Source: Cristatella mucedo
Taxonomy: Eukaryota > Bryozoa > Phylactolaemata > Cristatellidae
DNA length: 64,000 bases
Assembly (NCBI GenBank): GCA_009760855.2
Contig: WPIO01000006.1
Span: 10,143,501-10,207,500, forward strand
Direction of reading: 5' to 3'
Positions 20,041 through 30,885 of this stretch are shown here, one piece after another. The position numbers and the translations under genes were made by a program. The notes under the pieces were generated by a model. The model was not told the DNA's origin and did no database searches. It worked only from the letters and a program-made list of their open reading frames with translations. How positions within the stretch are numbered: the stretch's first letter is position 1; the number at the start of each line of letters is the position of its first letter.

Positions 20041-20225
20041 GATTTTTGAAAACCTGCCTTATTTATGTGGCATGAGGTCATTTGCTAAGCCTGTAGTTAG
20101 CTTCTTCATCCGTAGCCTTATGTAAGTTGAGATTGCATAGTTTTCCTTCATTTATTGTCATCATCCTATATCAGGCTTCTTTTCTGATACTTCCATAACA
20201 TCTATAAAGTCTAATGTCGGTATCT

Positions 20226-20418
20226 TTGGTGAGCCATGGTGGCTCACTAGGTAAGGCGGTTGTATTTCATGACCTTGGTCCCAAGGTCGTGGGTTCGAAT
20301 CGTCCCGAGGTCGTGGGTTCGAATCCTGTGGTAGGCTATCCCTTATTGCCACTGCAAGCAGTGGTGATAGCCCTAAAGGCTCTTTTGTTTCTATACAAAA
20401 AAGGCTGTTAAATCATAA
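20226..20418 (+). mobile_element. tRNA-derived SINE with duplicated B box
   Basis: The copy starts near GTGGCTCACTAGGTAAGGCG (A-box-like) and carries GGTTCGAATC twice, at 20,292-20,301 and 20,316-20,325, 24 bases apart. The body TGCCACTGCAAGCAGTGGTG and the tail AAGGCTGTTAAATCA are shared with the copies at 25.1 and 42.6 kb. Confidence 0.7.
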
Positions 20419-20419
20419 T

Positions 20420-22130
20420 AATAATAATGCACTTTGCACTTGATAAAACGCCCTCAGAGAACTCAATCTCTTTCTAGTCACTTTACATTTGCTGCAAAGG
20501 GAAACGTGATAGGGAATGGTGAGTAATATCATGCTTGACAAACAACATGAATAACATGATTAGGGGTGATATGCACAGGGTCAGCATGCAAATGTGGTTA
20601 GTGGCAGCATGCACAGTGTCAGCACGCATAAGCACATGAAGGACTAATCATAGGGACCTACTAAATGCTGTCCTAATGTGTGTTTTTAAGTTCTTTTTAA
20701 ATGCGGTCAAGTCAGGGGATGTTGTGACGCAAGTGAGTTCCAGGCTTTGGGAGCATACGAACTAAATGCACGGTCTCCAAAGGATTTGAGTTTTGTACGA
20801 GGTATTGGTAGACTGTTGGATTCCGAAAAGTGATATAGGAGAGATAGGCTGGAGCCATAGAATGAAGTGACCTAAAAGTGAGCAACAAAACCTTGAAGTC
20901 AACCCGTTGCTTGACTGGTAGCCAGTGCCGGTCGGCAAGAAGTGGTGTAATGTGGCAACTGCCATGCTCACGACAGACAAGCCTAGCTGCAGAGTTTTGC
21001 ACTAGCTGCAATCGCCTGATCGCACATGCTGGTAGGCCAGTAAGCAGTGAGTTGCAGAAGTCGAGACTGGATGTCACGAATGCATGGACTAACTTGGACG
21101 TGGTGTCCTTATCTAAACAAGCCCGAATTTTAGCAATGTTATGAAGCTGAAAATAGGCAGATTTGACTGTGGAGCTGATATGGTCGTCTAACGAGAGGTC
21201 GCTTTGGAATATGACACCTAGATTTCGAGCTGATTTAACAGGAGATATGCTGGCAGAGCCAATTTTGAGCATCAGCCTTTCCAATTTGTGAATCACACTG
21301 GGTGTGCCCATAACTAGTAAGTTAGTTGTATCATTGCTTAGTTTTAGAAAATCTGCTGCCATCCATGTGTGGATGTCATCGATACATGCAGTAAGTGAGT
21401 TGAGAGAATTTGAGGTGCTCGAAGGCTGGGAGGGATCAAAGCAAAGGTACAACTGAGTGTCATCCGCATAGAAGTGAAAGCCTAGATTATGCTTGGCAAT
21501 CACATCAGCAAGAGGGAGAGTATAAACCGTGAAAAGAACCGGACCTAGCACGGAGCCCTGAGGTGATCTTAGTCCATTCACGTCAATACTCTGGAGTCTC
21601 CCACTGAGATAGGACCTGAACCACTGCAGAGCAGTGCCAGTGATGCCCAGGCGAGATGAGGCGCTCTAGGAGAACTTTGTGATCGACGGTATCAAAAGAC
21701 TCGGTGGAGTGATTAGCTCTAAAGCCAGACTGGAACTTACTAGCAATGTGTGAGGTTTCGATATATGTGTTCAGCTGGTCCACCACCACCCGTTCCAGTG
21801 TCTTTGATAGGAATGGTAGAAGGGAGACTGGGTGGTAGTTGCTCAAGTTCTCTTGGTCTAGTGTCGCTTTCTTGAGAAGTGGCCTGACTACAGCTTTTTT
21901 GAAAGGTGGTGGGTTATCAGCTGAGGCTAATGACATATTAATGATGTTAGTTATGCATGGCAGCAGCAGATCAATGCAACGTAGGAGCAGGACAGTGGGA
22001 ATAGGGTCCAGAGGACTTGTTGTCTTCTTTGATTGAGAAACGAACTTCAGTCTTGACAAGAGCTGCATGCAGAGGGCACGGATCCCCGAATGCTCATGCA
22101 ACAATTGCATGCACGTGGGTGCCCGGGGCT
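20420..22130 (-). mobile_element. CR1/L2-clade LINE, longest copy, 5' truncated, with reverse transcriptase
   Basis: Two minus-strand frames, 21583-22110 and 20712-21581, encode reverse transcriptase. The first has FKKAVVRPLLKKATLDQE, NYHPVSLLPFLSKTLERVV and KFQSGFRANHSTES. The second has the SPQGSVLGPVLF block and the catalytic FYADDTQLY box, then the connection region through LPVKQRVDFKVLLLTFRSLH. The two frames differ by a shift near 21,582. A deletion of about 30 codons joins NHSTES directly to FDTVDHKVLL, removing the helix before motif A. No endonuclease domain is present. The 3' untranslated region and tail (20,420-20,710) match the fragments elsewhere in the window. It is dead as written. 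Confidence 0.85.
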
Positions 22131-22817
22131 TTTCAACATGCGTTGGCTCTTTCTTAGAACAGATAGCTAGGTTTCAATCGCGTCAGCGGAATGCTTGCTA
22201 TGCTCGTTAAGGCTGCTATAGGTATATCGTGATCCACCTGTAGCCTGTGGCATATTATTAAAATTCCGGACCCGAGCCAACTAGGTCTCTCGGATACTAA
22301 GGTGCAGCCAAGTAGCTATTCCAGTCTGTTATCTCAAGCCCATCGAGCTGCTGTACTGTGGCGTCGATGCACCGAATAGCTTGAGGAGGTGCCCTCTTCG
22401 GTGGTCGCGCGTGGGTTGGTGGCTGATACTAGGCATCGCCCGACGGCAGGTGAGCAGCTAGGAGTAGCTCGTAGCTGACTGTTGCCAAATATAGTTACAA
22501 GTATGTAACCGGAAATTGTCAATGGGAGTTTCCCGGTTAGGGCTAAGGCTGGCGACCTTCTGGACCAGGGAGCCGGTGGGTGGTCCAGTGCTCTTCGATT
22601 ATCGGGTCAGCTCCCCAATCGAACTCCCCTCATCCTCCTTTGCCAGGCTTGTCTGGGCAAGCCTCTGTCTCCTTTCGAAAGGTCGTCGGTGTTGAAGTTC
22701 GATAGCAAGAGAGTGCAATCGCCACCGGCCCACTTTCCTGTGGCATGACCGCATGTGTCGTTTCGGCGCGAGTGAGTGCCTCTCTCGCTCGTTGCATAGC
22801 TCTTGCTCGTTTTGCAG
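22131..22817. other. Gene-free stretch expected to hold TMEM242 exon 1 and promoter
   Basis: The first coding exon of TMEM242 (about 40 poorly conserved residues) should lie upstream of 22,818. I could not identify it. The sequence from about 22,560 onward is CpG-rich, consistent with a promoter region. Confidence 0.35.
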
Positions 22818-22918
22818 ACGGCGCGTTTCTGTTCGGACTGACTTGCCTGGCCACGGTGGTTGGCATCGCTCGAACGCTGACGGTCGCTAAAGGCAGCGGC
22901 GATGCTCGGACTCCACAG
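22818..22918 (+). CDS. TMEM242: TMEM242 internal exon: first transmembrane segment
   Basis: A strong acceptor (CTCGTTTTGCAG) precedes 101 bases that end at CCACAG|gttaga. They encode GAFLFGLTCLATVVGIARTL then TVAKGSGDARTPQ. Aligned from memory with vertebrate TMEM242 (GIFLGTVAAAGMLAGF...), this shows matched spacing with identities at G, FL, G, TL and AK, and the distance to the next exon's SLALRALG block is the same as in the vertebrate protein. The exon starts with two bases of a split codon and ends in phase 0. The open frame extends upstream to an ATG at 22,745, but the intervening sequence looks like a polypyrimidine tract, so I place the exon start after the AG. Confidence 0.65.
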
Positions 22919-24789
22919 GTTAGATGGCCTCGCTGTGCTTGCCGCCGCCACCGCCGTCGGCGCACCTTTCTTGTGCCTGCGAGCACGGCTTCGTTGGATT
23001 CTCTTGCGGCTGTTCGTGAGCGCGTTACGCCGGTCGCTCTCGAGCTGCGTCGAGTGTCGGTATCCGTTTTTCTTTTGGCCAGCACAGAGCGCTCGGCAGG
23101 CTGCTCATACACGTTAGCGTGTTTGCACGCTCGCGATTGCTGTTGAAGACACTCTTCGCTCGCTCGAACGGAAAGCATGCCGTTGCTGCTGTCGAGTGCC
23201 CGCCCCACGCCAGTGACATTGCTTGGCCCGTTGGAGGCCTTGAAATTCCGCTGTTTAACCTAGTCTTATTCAGAGGGCGCCGAGATTTGGTTGTGCTCTT
23301 GGCCGGGAGATGTAATTTTGGGTCCTTGTAGTCGGTTACCAAATGCGTGCAAGACTCTGCCGGACTACTCGAGTTGGGGCGATCGAATGTAGTTAAGCAG
23401 AAAACATCAGAATCGCTGTGTGCCTTCACGAGGTCGACGGCGATGCTGCTGGTCGGAAGGCCAGTTTTTTATGTGTTTGTGAGCACAAAAGCCTTAAAAT
23501 GCTACGTCATATGCAGCCTGTTTGACTTTGCAGGAGGGTGGTAAGTTGTGTGAGGTCGCCAATAAAGTTGCATGCCGGGCTGCACTTACTGGTCAGATAT
23601 GGATTTCTGCGAGTGTGCTTGTGCCTTCACTTCGTATTGCAAAATTTGCTTAACGATGCATAAATTGATGTACATCCCGGACACTAGCCAAAGCCAGCAA
23701 AATTTCCAGATGATGATCGCTGTTCGTGTTTCGCTGATCGTGTGCGCCAGAGATGCCAGCACAATGCTGTGAGAAGTTTGCTGCTTGCAACGTGTAATTC
23801 TTCTATTTGTAGCTCATTGGTGGTGTGGCCGAATATCGGTACTGCCCTTAAATAGGCCTGTGGGGGGAGAGTAGGGGTCTTACATCCTCAAATGAAGGTC
23901 CGTTGAGATCCATGAAGTATCTGCTCTGTAGGCATTCAAAAATCAAACACCAGCTAGGAAAACGTATCGTGGCATAGGCACTAAAGGTTTAGTGAAGAGT
24001 GACAGTGTAGCCAGATTTCACTATGTTGCTCCATCCTGCTCAACTAGCTGTGTGTAGAAAACTACCTTGGTTCGTTGCTTGTGCTGGCATCTGTGATGTG
24101 ACATGGCTTCCTGCCATTGTGAACCCAGACAACAGTAGCTTGTATTGCCCTGCACTGCATCGTCTACTTTGCTTGATCGGGCCGCATGCATTTGTGTAAA
24201 ACGTGCTGCATGTGTGCGTTGCCTTGCTTCACCTACCACACCAATTTCAGTCGAGGATAAAAATATCAAGCTGCACTGTACAAGCAGCACTGGGGGCCAG
24301 GCAGAGTGTTGTGTGTCGGTTGCTGGCAACAACCGATTAGCGATCACCTGACCTGTTCTGGGAGGAGCAGCCACTGCTACTGGGCAGTTTAGGCTGGCAG
24401 GTGGCACTTGTGATTCCCCACAATTTGCATCAATGGGCTGTCCTCGGCTGGCAAGGTCATATATGGCAAAGGGCCTGGGCCAAGCTTTACGACAGACATT
24501 GTCGGTCAGCCAGACTTACCTGCTTATTTTTCCACTGACAATGCCTTGCCTCGGCCTCAGAGCTGTGTCGTTTTTCATTCAATTGCCTATTAAGATGCAG
24601 CCTTTAGGGCTCCACCGGAGCATCACCTTCGATCAGCCGTTGACATTCGTGCTGCCCCCCCCCCCAGATCTGCCCCACCTGTAGCTGGGAAAGGATTCGC
24701 CGGGGCAAGTTGCGTTGGCCTGCAGTGCAGCTGAGAGACCGACGGCATTTTTCCGACATTTCGGTAGACTTTCACACCCTTATAACTTT

Positions 24790-24791
<2 letters not shown>

Positions 24792-24852
<61 letters not shown>
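24792..24852. repeat. (TC)n microsatellite
   Basis: About 30 uninterrupted TC units. The serine/leucine-rich and Arg/Glu-rich open frames across it are artefacts of the repeat. Confidence 0.95.
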
Positions 24853-24854
<2 letters not shown>

Positions 24855-25073
24855 GATCCTCGGTGTCAAGCGTGGTCTCTCACTCTGAAATCGCAGCGCT
24901 CTGTGCGTGCTTGCTCCTGTTCGCTCAGATTCCGCTGCTCCTATGCTTTTTGTTAGTCGATAACCCAAACTTCAGTTAAGCCGCGCCACAGCGCTTCCAG
25001 ACGCAGCCCTGTGCAGCCGCACCTATGCCGTCCAGCTGCGCCCGGCGCTGCGGCGGCTAGGGGGATTACCAGG

Positions 25074-25237
25074 TGAGCCGGGATGGCACACTAGGTAAAG
25101 CGGTTGCTTTCACGACCTCGGTCCCGAGGTCGTGGGTTCGATTCCTGCGGTGGGCGATTCTGTATCGCCACTGCAAGCAGTGGTGATAATCGTAAAGGCT
25201 CTTCTGTCGCTATACAAGAAGAGGCTGTTTAATCAGC
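25074..25237 (+). mobile_element. tRNA-derived SINE
   Basis: The same family as at 20.2 kb: AGCCGGGATGGCACACTAGG start, one B box (GGTTCGATTCC), the CCACTGCAAGCAGTGGTGAT core, and AGGCTGTTTAATCAG before a TTTA-rich tail. Confidence 0.75.
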
Positions 25238-25378
25238 TAGGATTTATTTATTTATTTATTACCTCGGCCATGGCGAGCCAGCCCGGGGCTGACAGACGCT
25301 GTGCCCCCAGTCCCTCTCGAATTAACCCTAAACCTGGCGCTCGTCCTCAGCATGTCGCCACACCTTCTTTACACCCAG

Positions 25379-25516
25379 GCAATGGCTGAAGAGGCACGCC
25401 TGCTGCACGAGGGCCAGTCCCTTGCTCTGCGAGCCCTCGGCCGCGGCACGGCCTACGCTGTGTGCGGCGTAGGCCTGTTCAGCTTCGCACTCTGGAAGGC
25501 CGTGGGTGCAAAGGAC
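25379..25516 (+). CDS. TMEM242: TMEM242 core exon: conserved SLALRALG motif and second transmembrane segment
   Basis: The acceptor ACACCCAG precedes 46 in-phase codons ending at GCAAAGGAC|gtaagt. The peptide [19 protein letters not shown] continuing LFSFALWKAVG is the hallmark of the TMEM242 (DUF1358) family; the vertebrate counterpart reads [20 protein letters not shown]. TMEM242 is an inner mitochondrial membrane protein that helps assemble the c-ring of ATP synthase. The hydrophobic stretch [16 protein letters not shown] is the second membrane helix. An ATG occurs three bases into the exon, but the protein should continue upstream into the exon at 22.8 kb, whose phase fits. Confidence 0.85.
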
Positions 25517-28500
25517 GTAAGTAGCGCTCTCTAGCGCATCGCGGCGCAGCAGCGCGCTTTGACCGGCCACGAGCATGCGCTGAAAAGTCCCGTGCGCATG
25601 CGAGCAGCAGCCGCTGCCTGAACAGCAGTGGCTGCTGCTCGGGCAACTTGCCCGCCGGCGGCGGTGGCAGTGTGCTGCGGTGTCGGCGTTGTTTTTTGTT
25701 TTGTTTTTTATTTTGCCGAAGCCCACCAAACGACTGGTCGAGTCCGCCATGGGCCCAACTTCTAAAGGCAGCTCGGCATTATGCACACACATTCGTTTTC
25801 AAACCTTTGTAGTCCGGTGGGAGCACCCGGCAATGATTGGCTTTGGCAGACCACCCTTTTTTTAGGTGGTCGTAAAATTGGTTAGTCCCTGACAGTAGAA
25901 CATGCATCTCGGAATTAGATGTGGTGTTGTAGCATTTTGTTTCCGGGATGGGCTTGTTTTAATTAGATTTTTTCACTGCATATTATTTCTTTCTATCCGC
26001 CAAAGTGCCACATATAGCCCGGCAGGCCATAAAAAATAGTGCTATAACCATGCTGCTGTTTTTTTTATAATGTTTGTAGTTACTGAGCTCCGTTGCTCGT
26101 GCTGGAATTCAAATTTATGCTCAGAGCGGCCACTTTATAGCACTGGTCTAAACAGCTTCTACATTAGCCTCTGCTTTTGCCAAAGATCGACAGAAACTCA
26201 TTACATCGCTACAATGGCCCTTAAGTGTATCGCATCAAAGCAAACAGCCTACTTCTGTCAGCATCGAGTTTGACGTCATTAGTTCGCAACTAGGTTATTC
26301 TTGGCGTTGCTTTGTATTCCCTCCATTCGCTCTCCATTCTTTGCCTAACCAATGAGGCTCTTTCCATCCAGTTTGTGGTGCTACTCCGCTGGTGTGTCAT
26401 TTGATTGCAGCACTTTCTTTATGGATATTTTTTGAATCATCAAGATGTTGTAAAGTAGTTTTATTAATAATGATGATATTAAGCAGTTTATTATATAGCA
26501 TTTCTGGAGAAACTAATTTTTATCGAGGTGCTTTATAACTGGCTGCAAAAGAACATAGCTTGATGGTTGACCAAGTTGATCACAGAAGAGGTGAGGGGTG
26601 GGAGTCTACACTTGATTCTGTATAGCAGGCCCCTATTTATTTATTTTCAGAAAAATTGCACAAGCTCACCTGTTAATCGTTACATATTGATCAGCCATTT
26701 GGCATTATATCTTCCTAGTTGACACAGTCATGACAGCATTTCATAGTCCTCCCTAGGTACGTATTCTCAAGCGTGGTTGTGATGGTATTCTACGTGATGG
26801 TATTCCACGTGATGGTATTCTCGAGCGCTGGTTGTGCTCGAGCCCTCATCAGCGACACTGGCACATGCTGGTGACTGTTTAATCTAGTGCATGGTGCAAT
26901 GTATTCTAATCATGCAAATTTAACCAAATTTCAACTTGCATTATAACGAGCATGTGTTCCAACCAAATGTAAACTTCTTGGTACTCTGTATAGCACTATT
27001 CAAGAGTTGTACTAATGAGGTTATGCTCCACCCATTTCACTCACTCCTGCAGGAAGGAATTGCGCTCTTGCAAACTGTTCCGACTAAGTGTGGAGCCCTT
27101 GTGTGGGTAGGCGAAATGGGAACTGGCCGTAGTGTGGTCTCTGTGATCCCTATCTCCTTCATTCTGTAGATGCTGAGTGGGATTTAACTCAGCTGACTGA
27201 CCAGGCTAGTCAAAGGTTGCACTAAGTTCTAATCCAAATTCGACTGTGCTGTCTCCTTTTCCTCAAGCTGGCGTTTGATTGTGCTCTTGTCTGCAACTTG
27301 CCTGGTGCAAGTATCTAATTTGGCATGAGCTCTTGCAAGGGTGAATCGGTATATTTAAGGTTTGAACTTGTGTAAGCCTCTCTTCCTGCTGGTTGTCGTG
27401 ACCTGTATGCGGCCCCATCTTTAATGCCGGTCCAGAGCATCTTTTTGTCTTTGCACCTTATAAAAAATCGAACTACTCACAGTTTGTTCTCAATGTTGCT
27501 GGGCTTGATTTTGGTGTTACGACCACTAGTTTCCTTTCGAAAAGTCCCTGTACACAGTGGTTGGCTGTGCTCAGGCTTCTATAGTGAGTAAGAAGTGGTG
27601 TTCTGTAGTGCATGTGCTACTATGCGCACTGATGCACTGCTAAGCAGCAAAGGTCATTGGTTCAAGAAAACTCAAATGTAAATTCTTAAGGTTATTTTAT
27701 GAATTTAGCAGTGAAAGCGCTTTTGCATGCAGTCTCTTTATTCTCTTGTTATTTTGGTCATTTGCAAAAAAAGAGCTGCATGCATGCCATTTCTTCTCGC
27801 ATATTCGTAGCCTGATTTGGCATCAGTAGCAAAGGCCACAATCCTTTATGCCTCCTCGTAAAGAGGGGTTCGAAACTACTTAGGTGCTAGCTCGACAGCA
27901 GGTGCAAAGTTTAAGGCAAAGCACGTGCTCGTGTGCTTGATGCAGTGTTCATACATGTACCTTTAAAGGTCTAGCTGTTCCCATTAAGGTCCTAGCTCAT
28001 TTTTAGCCGGCATGAAATCCTGCAATCTCCATGCTGAAAGTGAGAATTAAGTTAGCCTGATCGTTATGTGGAACTTGGTTGAGTATCCGATCTATTTGAC
28101 GAATGTAGGGTCGTGTTTTTGTCGCAATGGAAGTTTGCTGCTCGAGACATCGTGTCAAGACTCGTGCAGATATGCATTTTGGTAAACTGAGGGAGGTCAA
28201 GACCCGAAAGCCAAAAAGACTGCAAATGCAGGCCTAGGGAAAGCCTTATCTTATCTCACGAAATTTTCATCAGAAATTGCTGTCCGAGATTGAGCGTCTC
28301 GTCCAGATTTTCGCTCTTAGCTCCACGCATAATGGGAGGGCTTCATTCAACCAATGCTGCAATCTTTGAAGATGTCTCAGCAAACGATGATCGCTAGCTG
28401 ATGGGATGGATAGCTAGACAGAACTCCGTTCACAGCTGTATGAGCCACTATACCCTGCTACCCGAATGAGCAGCATGATCTGATATGAGCTGCTTCGATG

Positions 28501-28585
28501 CAAGGTACCGGTGCTGTCGTACCTTCCGTGTTCTCTAGTGATCGATTTGCAACCAAAAAGAAGTGCAAAATAGCTGTTTCGTCGT
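25517..28585. other. TMEM242 intron, first part
   Basis: No exon or recognised repeat in most of it. A short tandem of GTGATGGTATTC(T/C)AC(G)-like units lies at 26,780-26,825. Confidence 0.4.
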
Positions 28586-28589
28586 GACG

Positions 28590-28705
28590 TTCGAATACCA
28601 GCAGAACCGCGAGGTCTTTGGGTTTTAGCCCTTCGGTATATGTAAAGCGTGTGGATAGAGATAAAGTTCTCTTGTGGTGCTATATAAATGAACTATACAT
28701 TTATT
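28590..28705 (+). mobile_element. SINE 3' portion with LINE-type tail
   Basis: A B-box-like GTTCGAATACC is followed by GTAAAGCGTGTGGATAGAGA and GTGCTATATAAATGAAC. This is the tail shared with the CR1/L2-like LINEs in this window. Confidence 0.5.
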
Positions 28706-28794
28706 TATTTTTTTAGACTTGTCTCTCTATACGAGGATCGACTGGTCTCATTGAGGTCCAGACTGCATTGCTTGGCTTTTTCGGGGTTATAGCC

Positions 28795-29265
28795 CCATAA
28801 AGTTCTTACGTTCACCCGCAAAGCCCACCACAGCTTGGCTCCTTCGTACCTAGCTGAACTGCTGCACCAGTTTCAGCCTCTTCGAGCCCTCAGGTCCTGT
28901 ATGGACAATAAATTAGCTGTTCCATTCCTCCACTTAAAGACCATTGGCCACAGAAGCTTTAGCCCTGCATGTCCTAGACTGTGGAACTAGCTTTCACAAT
29001 TCTTAAGCAACGACAACTACTCTTCTGCTGCCGACTATGGCTCATCCTTTTCAGCGGTCCTGAGCTGCTACTTCCATGCTACTCACTACCTCAACTGCTT
29101 TCCTGACTCTGCTATGCTTCCAACTTTTTCTTTGCTGCGTGAGACGGAAGTCTGTTGGCTACCGAACGTGTACCGAAAGCCGCTTAGGCTGTGAGTGGGC
29201 TATATAAAACTCTCCTGTGTAACACCCACATAGTCTTTATGGCTTTGTGGAGTTGCAGACAGAGA
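28795..29265 (+). mobile_element. LINE 3' fragment (reverse transcriptase C-terminus family B)
   Basis: Decayed translation: LAPSYLAELLHQFQPLRALR, SCMDNKLAVPFLHLK and RSFSPACPRLWN. It is closely similar to the fragments at 48.1 and 53.8 kb, and all three share the 3' untranslated block ending in AACACCCACATAGTC or a similar sequence. Confidence 0.75.
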
Positions 29266-29498
29266 TACGTTACATTACGTTAAAGAAAGCCCTGCTTTTG
29301 AATGGCTGGTGATCGGTCACGCGGCTTTCGGGTGCCATCTATGCATGTCACACAGCCCATTTCTGAATCGTTGTGTCCTCCACCGTGGAAAATCTTAGAG
29401 ATCGCTAGATAGTGTATGCATGTGACATGGCTTTCTGGCCATAATTCTTGGCCGACAGGTGACTATTCACTGGTTCCTTTTTAGGTATAGTTTGGGCT

Positions 29499-29526
29499 GC
29501 GCGCGCACACACACACACACACACAC
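29499..29526. repeat. (GC)n(AC)n microsatellite
   Basis: A GCGCGC start runs into about ten CA units. A second TG/CG tract lies at 29,967-29,991. Such alternating purine-pyrimidine tracts favour Z-DNA. Confidence 0.9.
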
Positions 29527-30146
29527 ATGCACATTTCCAGTGTCGTCTACTGGCGATGCACCAACCCACGAACCTAGCTGGCAATTAGCCACTGGTGTGC
29601 TCGGTCTCGCTCACTTCTTTATGTGCTTGTGAGAATCCTCATCATCGGCCGTGATTGGTGTGGCTGTACAGCCTCGTGTGAGTTCAAGAAAGAAGCGTGT
29701 TCAATCATTGCAGCCTCGGGGGGGGGGGGTCGGCCCCCCACCCGCAATACAGCTAGCATCAGTGGGTGGGGCAGGCGGTCACAGGAATGAGCATTAATCT
29801 ACAGTCACATGCGATCTATTGTGCTGGACTGTTGTCTTGCTGACTGGACTTACTTTCCTTCAGCTGCCCACATTCAGGCTCTGTATTTTCTTACGGCCTC
29901 CCGCGGTCCCACTCTGTTGGCAGAGCCAATACAAAGTCAGGGTGACTGCCAATGACCCGTGCAGTGTGTGTGTGTGTGTGCGCGTGCGCGCGAGTGCGTA
30001 CGCTCGTGCGTGCCAATAATTTATTTTCGTTAGCCAATCGGTGTCCTTCGCCGTGTGCAAATGCTGTGTTTCAACTGCTGCCGAGTGCCTCGTTCGAGCC
30101 TCAGCGCTGTTCCCTTCCCCGGCTCTTATGGGCGATCGGCCGCTAG

Positions 30147-30362
30147 TTTGCAGAATTCCGACTCAAGCTCGGCCGAGTGTTGCCCAAGATCTCGAGCAAA
30201 CATGCCGAGGGCAGAAGTGACTTCAAAACCGTGAAAGATCTGTGGGAGTACATACTGGCCGAAGATGAGAGAAAGCACGCTGCCACCTCCGCAAGGAAGG
30301 CCGGCAGTAGCAGCGGCAGAGCAGCTCGTTCGGGCGGCGATGACACCACCAAGAGCACGTGA
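30147..30362 (+). CDS. TMEM242: TMEM242 last coding exon
   Basis: Starting after GGCCGCTAG, the phase-0 reading FAEFRLKLGRVLPKI follows VGAKD of the previous exon with exactly the same spacing as vertebrate VGVHSMNDFRSKMQSIFPTI. A competing acceptor (TTTGCAG at 30,153) has a neater sequence but would break the phase. The C-terminus continues VKDLWEYILAEDERKH, then a Ser/Gly-rich tail and TGA at 30,360-30,362. The tail is longer and more polar than in vertebrates. Confidence 0.75.
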   Translation, partial: FAEFRLKLGRVLPKISSKHAEGRSDFKTVKDLWEYILAEDERKHAATSARKAGSSSGRAARSGGDDTTKST

Positions 30363-30885
30363 TGCTTCGCATCCTAAGCCAGCACTCAGGCTTTGCAGCC
30401 CTGGCCTCGCGGCCGCCATTGCAGTGAACAGTCTTCACCTGACTACTAGCTGAGCAGCCGCGAGACACAGCAGCAGTGCAAATGAACGACAAGTCGAGCG
30501 CTGTCGTCTGCCGAATGACAGCGGCGATGCAACACTGGCTGGCTTTCACCCGCCAATTCGAGCTGGCATGCAGACGTCACCGTGAGACGCCACCGTCCTG
30601 CCGCGGTGGTGAGTGGGCGACAGGAACAGCTGTGCTGCTTGGCCACGAAGACTCAGCGCCGCCCCACTGGTGGCAGCTGGTGTGGGTTTGCAGGATTTCA
30701 CTTGCAACTAACGAAAAGCAACGTGCAGCTAGCAGCAGCCGAGAAGCGGCCTGCTTCTGTCACGATGTCCGAAGGGCTCAGCTTGTGTCGACAGAAAGCG
30801 ACCAGGCGGCGAGCGCTCATTGTCGGTGTGATGTTTGCAAGCAAGCGAGAGCGATTGAAATAAAACGTGTGTGATTGTCTGTGCG
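30363..30885 (+). terminator. TMEM242 3' untranslated region and polyadenylation signal
   Basis: AATAAA lies at 30,859-30,864 and is followed directly by GTGTGTGATTGTCTGTGCG, a GT-rich downstream element. The transcript probably ends around 30,880. Confidence 0.65.

Larger units (their letters stand above)
22919..25378. other. TMEM242 intron
   Basis: Contains a CpG-rich first part, a pure (TC)n tract at 24,792-24,852 and a tRNA-type SINE at 25,074-25,237. No further exon recognised. Confidence 0.5.

Noticed and set aside
20284-20330. Functional tRNA gene
   Set aside because: A and B boxes are present but no cloverleaf can be drawn, and the same unit recurs at 25.1 and 42.6 kb with a common tail, so it is a SINE.
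22630-23208. Minus-strand Arg/Ala-rich frames in the CpG-rich region
   Set aside because: No family features or splice context; the plus-strand TMEM242 exon explains part of the region and CpG-rich DNA is poor in stops.
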